DNA from: Crambe crambe
Lineage: Eukaryota > Porifera > Demospongiae > Poecilosclerida > Crambeidae
Assembly (NCBI GenBank): GCA_963924555.1
Contig: OZ004584.1
Span: forward strand, 5,083,001 to 5,147,000
Direction: 5' to 3'
DNA: 64,000 nucleotides
The notes under the pieces are model-generated. The model saw only the letters and a list, made by a program, of their open reading frames with translations. It did no database searches and was not told the DNA's origin. A program made the translations under genes and the position numbers. Below, one piece after another: positions 55,046 to 64,000 of the stretch (its first letter is position 1; each line of letters opens with the position of its first letter).

Positions 55046-58000
55046 ATGACATCCATCGACCAAGTAAAATGTCATGCAATTGAAATGGCTTTGAAATCAG
55101 GTGACTTCACAACAGCCATGCCTCTGATCAAAGATGTGAAGGATGAGACCAAAGATGAAACACTTACACTCCAGTTATTGAATAAATACACTCCTCTTCA
55201 CTATGCCTGCCAGCATGGAAGAGTAGATATTGTTGAAGAGCTCATCACTAAATACAACTTCAGTATAGAGAGCAAGGATGATACTGGGTATACACCCCTT
55301 CACATAGCAGCTAAGTATGGACACTTGAATGTGTTCAAATGCATAGTCCACTTGCTAGCAAACTTGCAGTCTGAGTTAGATGACTATGTTGATAATGAGG
55401 GTAATACCCCATCACACCTAAATGTCGTACAGTATTTGATAGATACTCATCATTGTGACCCTTCATGCACAGGTGAAAATAATATCACTCCCTTACACCT
55501 TGCCAGTCTAAATGGTCACTTGGCCACAGTGAAGTATCTCACTATGGAACACAAATGTGACCCACTGTCCAAGAACAAGTATAACGATACACCTCTTCAC
55601 TCTGCTTCTCTTAATGGAAGATTGGCTGTTGTCAAGTATTTTATCGAAGACTTAAAGTGTGATCCAAACAGTAAGGGTCAATGTGGTAGAATACCTCTTC
55701 ATCATGCCAGTCAAAATGGTCACCTTGATGTTATACAGTATCTGATAGATACTCATCATTGTGACCCTTCATGCACAGATGAAGATAATTACATTCCCTT
55801 ACACCTTACCAGTCAAAATGGTCACTTAACCACAGTGAAGTACCTCACTGTGGAACACAAATGTGACCCACTGTCCAAGAACAAGTACAACAATACACCT
55901 CTTCACTTAGCTGCTCTTAATGGGAGATCGGCTGTCGTCAAGTACTTCATTGAAGACTTAAAGTGTGATCCCAACGGTAAGGGTCAATGGGGTAGAATAC
56001 CTCTTCATTATGCCAGTCAAAATGGTCACCTTGATATCATACAGTATCTGATAGATACTCATCATTGTGACCCTTCATGCACAGATGAAGATAATAACAC
56101 TCCCTTATACATTGCCAATCTAAATGGTCACTTGGCCACAATGAAATACCTCACTGTGGAGCACAAATGTGACCAACTATCCAAGAATATGGATGGCAAT
56201 GCGCCTCTTCACTTAGCTGCTCTTTATGGGAGATTGGTTGTCGTCAAATACTTCATTGAAGACTTAAAGTGTGATCCTAATAGTAAGGGTCAATGGGGTA
56301 GAATACCTCTTCATTATGCCAGTCAAAATGGTCACCTTGATGTCATACAATATCTGATAGATACTCATCACTGTGACCCTTCATGCACAGATGAAAATAA
56401 TTACACTCCCTTACATCTTGCCAGTTTAAATGGTCACTTGGCCACAGTGAAGTACCTCACTATGGAGCACAAATATGACCCACTGTCCAAGAACAACTAT
56501 AACGATACACCTCTTCACTTTGCTTCTCTTAATGGGAGATTGGCTGTTGTCAAGTATTTTATTGAAGACTTAAAGTATGATCCAAACACTAAGGGTCAAT
56601 GGGGTAGAATGCCTCTTCATTATGCCAGTCAAAATGGTCACTTTGATGTCATACAGTATCTTATAGATACTCACCACTGTGACCCTTCAGGCACAGATGA
56701 AAATAATTACACTCCCTTACACTTTGCCAGTCTAAATTGTCACTTGGCCACAGTAAAGTACCTCACTGTGGAGCACAAATGTGACCCACTGTCCAAAAAT
56801 AAGTATAAAGATACACCTCTTCACTCTGCTTCTCTTAATGGGAAATTGGCTGTTGTCAAGTATTTCATTGAAGATTTAAAATGTGATCCAAACAGTAAGG
56901 GTCAATGGGGTAGAATACCTCTTCATCATGCCAGTCAAGATGGTCACCTTGATGTCATACAGTATCTGATAAATACTTATCACTGTGACCCTTCATGCAC
57001 AGATGAAAATAATTACACTCCCTTACACCTTGCCAGTCGAGATGGTCACTTAACCACAGTGAAGTACCTCACTGTGGAACACAAATGTGACCCACTGTCC
57101 AAGAACAAGTATAACGATACACCTCTTCACTTTGCTGCTCTTAATGGGAAATTGGCTGTTGTCAAGTATTTCATTGAAGACTTAAAGTGCGATCCCAACA
57201 GTAAGGATCAATGGGGTAGAATACCTCTTCATTATGCCAGTCAAAGTGGTCACTTTGATGTCATGCAATATCTGATAGATACTCATCATTGTGACCCTTC
57301 ATGCACAGATGAAAATAATTACACTCCCTTACATTTTGCCATTCTAAATTGTCACTTGGCCACGATAAAGTACCTCACTGTGGAGCACAAATGTGACCCA
57401 CTGTCCAAGAATAAGTATAAAGATACACCTCTTCACTCTGCTTCTCTTAATGGGAGATTGGCTGTTGTCAAGTACTTCATTGAAGAATTAAAGTGTGATC
57501 CAAATAGTAAGGGTCAATGGGGTAGAATACCTCTTCATTATGCCAGTCAAAATGGTTACCTTGATATTGTACAGTATCTGATAGATACTCATCACTGTGA
57601 CCCTTCATGCACAGATGAAAATAATTACACTCCCTTACATCTTGCCAGTCAAAATGGTCACTTAACCACAGTGAAGTACTTCACTGTGGAACACAAATGT
57701 GACCCACTGTCCAAGAACAAGTATAACGATACACCTCTTCACTCTGCTTCTCTTAATGGGAGATTGGCTGTCGTCAAGTACTTCATTGAAGACTTAAAGT
57801 GTAATCCCAACAGTAAGGGTCAATGGGGTAGAATACCTCTTCATCATGCCAGTCAAACTGGTCACCTTGATGTCATACAGTATCTGATAGATACTCATCA
57901 TTGTGACCCTTCATGCACTGATGAAAATAATACCTCTCCCTTACACCTTGCCAGTCGATTTGGGCACTTGGCCACAGTGAAGTACCTCACTGTGGAACCT

Positions 58001-61000
58001 CTCCACTTAGCCTGCCAGCGTGGAAACTTGAGCAATATTCAACATCTCATGAGCCTTAATTACAGCATTGAGGCTAAAGATTGCAATGGATGCACTCCTC
58101 TTCATTATGCTGCTCAGCATGGCCAATTGAAAACATTAAAGTATTTGCTGCAACACATATTTGATACAGTCGAAGAAGATTACTTACAAGCATATTGTTA
58201 TCAGTCACTCTCTTTGTCGATTAAAGAGACTTATAGTGAAATAATTGCTTCAAATTATGTTGATAAAAATGATAACACTCCATTGCACACTGCATGTATT
58301 CATGGTAAAAAGAACATCATATGCTTCCTGATGTTTGAGATAGGTTTAAATCCCAATTTTTTCAATAAAGATCATCTCAATTGTCTTCATTTAGCTTGCA
58401 TGCATGGACATATTGACATTGTTAAATTATTGGTTACTGAGGGAAAATGTGATATTAATTGTATCGATTTGTATGGGAGATCCCCTGCTTATTTTGCTTC
58501 TGAAAAAGGATACCTTGATATTCTCAAATATCTGATCACAGGAAAAGGTGCCAATCCATTCATCACAACAATTCTATCATGGACCAAAGGGAATACTTCA
58601 TATTTTCCTGGTCTTACATTAGTTCATATCGCATGCCTTGAAGGACATGAAGAAGTGATAAAATATCAGATTGAAGATTGTGGTATTGACCCCATGAGTA
58701 AAGATGAACATTGTGTCACTCCTCTTCATCTTGCTTGCCAGGGTGGATACACTGAAATAGTAAAATATCTGATCATTAAACACCATTGTGATCCTCATTC
58801 TTGTCTTAATGATGGACGAAATTGCCTTCATGCTGCAAGTGGAAGTGGTAATCTAGATACGATAAAATATCTGATCACCAAGTGCAACTGCCATGCATGG
58901 ACTCAAGATGATCATAGTCATGTTCCCTCCTACTATGCCTTAAGAAAAGGTTATTTGGAAGCTGCAAAGTATCTAGGGTGTCTTCCAAATGAGAATGATA
59001 AAAAGGAGATATTTAAGCTATCTATCCTTAAGGGAAAGTGGGATATTGTCAAGTACCTTCTTGATGAAGGGAAATGCACAGTACATGACTTAAATTCATG
59101 GGAGAAAATCTTATTTAACTCAAAATTCCCACACTTGCCTGAAATAACTTCACCACTAGATTATCTCTACAAAAGAGAGCATGAAGAAGAATACTATGAT
59201 TCAGATGGTGAGTCTTACATTTCTCAGAGTGATGACAGTGGACTGGATACACTAACATCTTCATGTACTGATGTCTCAGAGGCTCTAAATGATATCACTT
59301 CATCAGAGAGTGCTGATGAGGAAGAAGCACTAAACCACCATTGTAATATCAATTCCACCAAAGACGTGCATACTTCAAATACTTCTACTGCATCAAGTAT
59401 TTCTGCAAGTGAAAAAACCCAAACAGCATTTCTAACTGAAAGAAGTAGAAATAAGTGTTTTGATTCAAAGGGTGGTTTGTATCATGATACTACACATGAC
59501 ATTGTAATCAGGGTACCAGAAGGGGCTATTCCTGAAAATAAAGTAATAGAACTTGAAGTTGAAGCTACTTTGACCAGCACATTGAAGTTACCAGAAGGCT
59601 ACAGATCTGTATCTCCAATCACTTGTGTGTGTGTTAAAAATGATCCACATTTTAAATTTATCAAGCAAATTGAAGTTATGCTTCCCCATTTTCTGGATAT
59701 TCAAAGCCAAACTTCAGTAGGTGATAACAAAATCTCTTTCATGAAGGCATATCATGGGGCAGATCACTTTGAATGCATTGGAGAGCAAGCAGAGTACTTT
59801 GATTATTATGGAGTTCTAGAAACAGAACACTTATGCTATTTATGTATAGCTGCTGGCTTAGAGCATTTACCAGATGAGAAACTCAGTTTAATTCGTGTCA
59901 TGCCTGAGATACAAAGTACTGAATGGTCATTGTACTTTTATGTCACTTACAGTCTACCAACATGTACCAAGGTAATACTGATGCTGTATATCTGAGTGTA
60001 GCTATTATCTTACATACATATAATTATACTTTAACAGATGATCAAAGAGTTATTCCAAGAGAGAGGCCGTTTCAAAGTAACATTGGTAGGCTACTTCAAA
60101 TTTCGTTCCATGAAAGATCCGATAGAAATTTTGTGGGAGAATGATGTCACAAGTTGGAGACTTTGCTGTAATAATAATAATAAGGTACTGTAGGTATACG
60201 TAGCTATTATTGTACTGAATTTTGTGGGGGGATAGCTCTGAAAAATTTTTTTTCCACACCTGTTAGTTCCGTTTTTTTGTTCATACATAGATATTCCAAG
60301 AGGAAGTGATGTATGATTCTGACATGACCGAAGAAGAACTAAGAGATTTGTGTAATTTGGATATGTATCCACCTCATTTTGATATTCAGGTGTCAGGAGA
60401 AAGAGATAGTCCTAAAGATTGTGCCACATTTAAGTTTACAGGATCGACTAAGGAGTTACAATCACAAGTCGTACTGAAATGCTACACAGGTAAATTTAAT
60501 ATTAACAGTGTAAAGTAATAACTGTTCATCCCTTAATTTCACAATTAAGTGCCTGAATATGGCAGCCAAGATATGGCTTGGCATTCCTGTGAAAAGCAAG
60601 CTTCTGCTGCATGCTCTTCAACTATTGACAGAGCTACAATGAGCTAGCTACTGTGAATTTTTTCTTTGTATTATTTCTTAAAGATGGTGGAACTCAAGAT
60701 CAGCCACCTACCCCTTCTCTCAGGAATGGTTGTGAATTAGAATTAAGTGACTTGATGGATGAAGTTGCTGCACAGATACCAACCAAGTGGCATCCCTTTG
60801 GAATAAAGATAGGAATACGAAAGGGAATGCTAGATGTTATAGAACAAAATCATCCCAAAGATCAACTTCGTTGTTTTGCTGAAGTGTTTGCTGTATGGGA
60901 AAACCAAGTAACTAAAATGGAATATAGCTGGTCATCTGTGCTAGAAATATTGAGGGCACCTAGTATTAATGAGTGCAGAATTGCAGACCAGTTAGAACAG

Positions 61001-61009
61001 AAGCTATGA
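55046..61009 (+). CDS. Gene B: ankyrin-repeat, ZU5 and death-domain protein, four exons
   Basis: Exons are 55046-59971, 60038-60184, 60291-60489 and 60684-61009, with exon 2 and 3 lengths (147 and 199 bp) and phases the same as in gene A; total 1865 aa. About 38 ankyrin repeats span residues about 45-1345. An in-frame deletion near 55420 fuses NTPSH to LNVVQYLIDTHH, removing about five N-terminal repeats present in A, and a second join near 57995 (KYLTVEPLHLACQRG) removes three more. ZU5 is at about 1476-1560, a beta-rich UPA-like part follows, and the death domain is at about 1775-1865. It has no membrane segment and is probably cytoplasmic. It is convergent with the receptor at 61582-63882. 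Partners are unknown and the exon model is inferred from splice consensus. Confidence 0.85.
55568..57997 (+). repeat. Eight tandem 306-bp three-ankyrin units
   Basis: The period is the same 306 bp as in gene A (14970-16499), with eight units, the last slightly short. Units differ at a few codons, for example NDTPLHSASLNG against NNTPLHLAALNG, and alternate in blocks, suggesting duplication of multi-unit segments. Confidence 0.9.
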
Positions 61010-61581
61010 ATTGATTTAATCTTTTTGTCAATCCTTTGCAGCTATTATAATTATTAGCTATATATACTAAAGTAACATTTAGCTCAAGAATTACACATTC
61101 ACTAAAGGTTACAGGGTTTTTTTTTTTGCTTTGTTGTTGTTATTGTTTTAAAGCCAGCTAGCTATTTTTAAAATTTTTGTTTAGGTGACTGTTCAGTTTT
61201 TAAATCTCTACATTTGCTAGCTATAACAGTGGGACATTTGTGACATAGCTAATTGGATCTAATATAGCTGCAGTCATAGAAGCATCAAAAATGAGCTATC
61301 ATAGCTATAATATGCATCCCTATTCCAGCAGCTTTACACTACGTACATGAGCTGCACATTCTGCACATGTAAGATTAATAACTGACCAGGTACTCTTGAT
61401 CTCTAGCTGTAGCTTCCTTAGTTATATAGGGTTGGTATACAAACCCTAACTAAGGAAGATTAATTTTAGTGCCAATTATAGCTAATTTTTTAATCTTCTG
61501 TACATATATACTAATGAGAAGTTAACTATTCAGTGTTATAAAAAAAAATGTAGTGTGTTTTTGGGGGGCTCGCCATAGCTG
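61010..61581. other. Intergenic gap between convergent gene B and the receptor
   Basis: 572 bp of AT-rich sequence. Its start resembles 27430-27520 at locus D (CTTTTGCAGC...ATTATAATTATTAGCTATA). A hairpin CTTCCTTAGTTATATAGGGTT facing AACCCTAACTAAGGAAG lies at 61408-61461. No gene is seen. Confidence 0.55.
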
Positions 61582-63882
61582 TTAATTTGAGGTTGAATGC
61601 ACTGGGACTCCATAAGCAGAACATGGTGTGAGCTGATAGGCTTCTTGTGTTGTGGGAATGTCTAAATTGCCATAGAGTTTAACATCCTCATATTCATGCT
61701 TGTCCACTTCAGTTGTAGTCTCATAAGCTGGACATTGAGTGCAATTGAAGGCACTGGGAGGATCTGCTATATCTTCATACATGACTCTTGATGAAGAACT
61801 GATAACAGTCGGATCTAATTGAAACTCTACATTCTGGCTTTTCTTCTCTGAGCTGTTAGAGCATTAAAAATGTTTTGTAATACAAATAGCGAGCTAGCTA
61901 CATAATATTCACATACTTACCTAGGATTTCTGTTTGATTTACATTTCTTATGAAATAGTAAAGTGGTAGTTCCACATAACACTATTCCAATTACCACGAG
62001 AACAGTAACTCCAATACCTACACCTACAGCTAATACAATTAAAAATTAATTTTGTTGATGGAATGGCCAGTTATGAGAACTATAGGTATTTACCACATAG
62101 CTACAGGCATCATAAATACAATTATGATGGCTACATATAACATAATTATAGCCAGAACAATAATTTTATATGCCCCGTAATTTCATGATCTCAAATAAGC
62201 ATCAGGCTATTATGCTAATTTTTTTGGCCTTTTATACTTTTGAGCAATTCCCCAAAAAGTTACCCATTTTGCTCCTCTTTGACCCCATTATGCTCTAGAT
62301 TGTGCCCATAACCTTACTGAAAAATTGAGGTTTTCTTCTTTACACACACTTACTCAGCCTAAAGATTGTTCAGCCATGTTATAATGCACTGATAAGATGT
62401 CATCATTGCATGCATTCCAATGATACATATGCATGATTTAAAAATAATTATGGTTCATGAGATAACTTGCTTCCTGTTTGGAAGCATAGTATGCCTGAAA
62501 ATTCACCTATTACATATGCTAGCATTATGCCTGATGCTCAGGAGTACCTATCATGCCTAAAATTATTCCGGCATAATAGGCTGGTCCCTACTCTCAAAGT
62601 AAACATTTTGAAACTTAGCTATAAGTATTGCTGTGCAAAATAATGGAGGAAAAAATGCTAGCTAGATAACTAGCTATATTGCCTTATGGCAATAGCTAGC
62701 TCTGAAAAACTTAGTCTCATAATTAAAATGGTTAGATCTGCTCATTGAGTTAATTGAAATCCTGCTGGGTATGCATGAAGAAACTAACAACTTTAGCTCA
62801 CCTATTAAAGAGTCATTTGGCATAGTGTTATTTCCTGTAATTGGTGAAAAAGTCTCTGTTCCATCTATATTAAATATTTGAAAAATTTAAAGCAAATATT
62901 ATGGATTTAGAGTATATCAATACTGACCTTGGATATTCACCAGACACTCCTTTGAATATGATGGAAACTCATCCAATATTGTCATGTTTAGTATTGCAAA
63001 TATCGTGGCATAATAGGTCCCACTCCTGCTCACATTGATGGAGACTGAAGTGTTACGATCAAGGGTCTGATCCACCATCAATCTACGAACACTCTCAACA
63101 TTTGTTGGGTCATTGAACTGAAGAATGATCTGAAAACCACTTGCCATCAAAGTACTTGGGAATTCACACGATGCTAGAATATTTCCATTGCTATGACTCA
63201 CATCACAGTTTTCAAGATGAGGAGATCTAGGGACAGGAACTGACCCTGTACATTTATGATATAATCAAGGAAAGGATAAAAAGAAATTCTCTTAACAATA
63301 ATTATTGATACCTGTTTGGGTGACATTGATCTTCTGAATATAGGCTGGATAACCAACACCAGATAGTAATCTTCCATTACTTTCCACGTCATAAAACAGA
63401 ACATTATATTTTCCAGGTCTCAAGTAAAGTGGCATTGTATGTTCTTCATTTCTTTGAATGAAGATAAATACAGATGAGTAAAAATCGACACATCCATCAT
63501 GAACAGAGATCAAGATACAGAGTGCTCCTTTGGCTTTGGTGTTCTCAACACAAGATATGTTGACTGTGGAGTTTTCTATATCAGTGCATTGAACATCATG
63601 CGTACCTGCAATACCAAACGTTTAGCTACGTATAAACAAAAAGACAGCAAACTAACATCATAACCTACTCAGCATCAGATTTAGTGTGTTTGCTCCAGCA
63701 CTATTGCTGACATTAAATGTTACATTGTAGTGACGATTCAATATCAAGTAGAAACTTGTAATTTGAATGATTGTGCGATCACTAGCATTGATAGTGGCAA
63801 TCATATTTCGCACACTGATTTCTTCATCATCATAGTTCCAAATAGAAATGCCAACAACATTAACTCTACAAACCATGACAGA
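61582..63882 (-). CDS. Single-pass receptor with a tyrosine-rich tail, 3' part of gene
   Basis: Six phase-consistent exons: 63882-63669, 63605-63312, 63245-62928, 62864-62802, 62029-61921 and 61852-61582, giving 422 residues. The ectodomain shows fibronectin-III-like text (LNRHYNVTFNVSNSAG) and two further Cys-containing beta-rich modules (LRPGKYNVLFYDVES; NVSRSGTYYATIF). A TM helix follows (VGVGIGVTVLVVIGIVLCG), then KCK. The tail holds YEDI, YETT, YEDVKLYGNL and YQLT. The first five introns are phase 1, except the last (phase 2). The 5' exons and signal peptide lie outside the window. A Tyr-phosphorylation signalling role is inference. The C-terminus is shorter than at locus D because of small indels. 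Confidence 0.75.
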
Positions 63883-64000
63883 CTACATACATAGATGACA
63901 GCAAAAAATAGTACATAATAAGTCGGAAAATAAATTAATCAATGATGCTATATAATGCAACAAACAGTGCTCCACTAGCTAACTCTATTTGTATGGTATA
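63883..64000. other. Upstream intron of the receptor gene, cut by window end
   Basis: AT-rich sequence before the acceptor at 63883-63884 on the minus strand. No exon could be recognised in the last 118 bases. Confidence 0.4.

Noticed and set aside
1-64000. tRNA or rRNA genes and prokaryotic operon signals
   Set aside because: No cloverleaf or rRNA-like sequence was found by reading both strands, and the genes have introns.

Overview
The window is eukaryotic and almost certainly from an early-branching animal, most likely a demosponge such as Amphimedon queenslandica. This inference rests on short GT-AG introns (about 55-250 bp), AT-rich spacers saturated with TAGC/GCTA strings, large ankyrin-ZU5-death-domain genes, and dense fold-back repeats. 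No species diagnosis was run.

The backbone is a segmental duplication. Block A (about 1.66-19.9 kb) and block B (about 46.06-61.0 kb) each hold a homologous 8-10 kb upstream spacer, a conserved promoter-proximal stretch and a four-exon gene. The gene encodes about 35-38 ankyrin repeats, a ZU5 domain, a probable UPA-like segment and a C-terminal death domain (gene A, 13989-19921, 1839 aa; gene B, 55046-61009, 1865 aa). Block C (about 28.5-38.4 kb) keeps the same spacer and promoter, but the gene is cut after 30 codons. A fourth locus (D, 22.7-27.9 kb) keeps only the last death-domain exon, which is split by a Penelope-like retroelement. Downstream of gene B and of locus D, in convergent orientation, lie two copies of a receptor gene with beta-sandwich-like ectodomains, one transmembrane helix and a tyrosine-rich tail (six exons at B, only the tail exon at D). 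Further death-fold or receptor fragments are an orphan death-domain exon (21869-22351), a phase-compatible transmembrane and tail exon set (42462-42843), and a tail-like exon pair (45018-45429). The locus therefore looks like a tandemly evolving cluster of receptors and death-domain adaptors, possibly immune, although no function can be proved from sequence.

Most of the rest is mobile DNA. It includes a 2.19-kb-arm palindrome of two head-to-head Penelope-like elements with a 13-bp target duplication, a BEL/Pao gag relic, and several TIR elements whose empty sites can be read in the paralogous blocks. There are many fold-back palindromes that share a terminal signature, and short elements that share a 9-bp-stem hairpin end with a trinucleotide microsatellite at the opposite end. 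In block C these last two classes are built into a repeating 0.8-1.3 kb array (28.8-35.8 kb). Around 38.7-41.7 kb a 1474-bp unit containing a 440-bp palindrome is tandemly duplicated.

The two ankyrin genes have diverged by gain and loss of a 306-bp three-ankyrin unit (5 copies versus 8). Their ZU5 region is nearly identical over 661 bp while neighbouring exons differ, which points to gene conversion.
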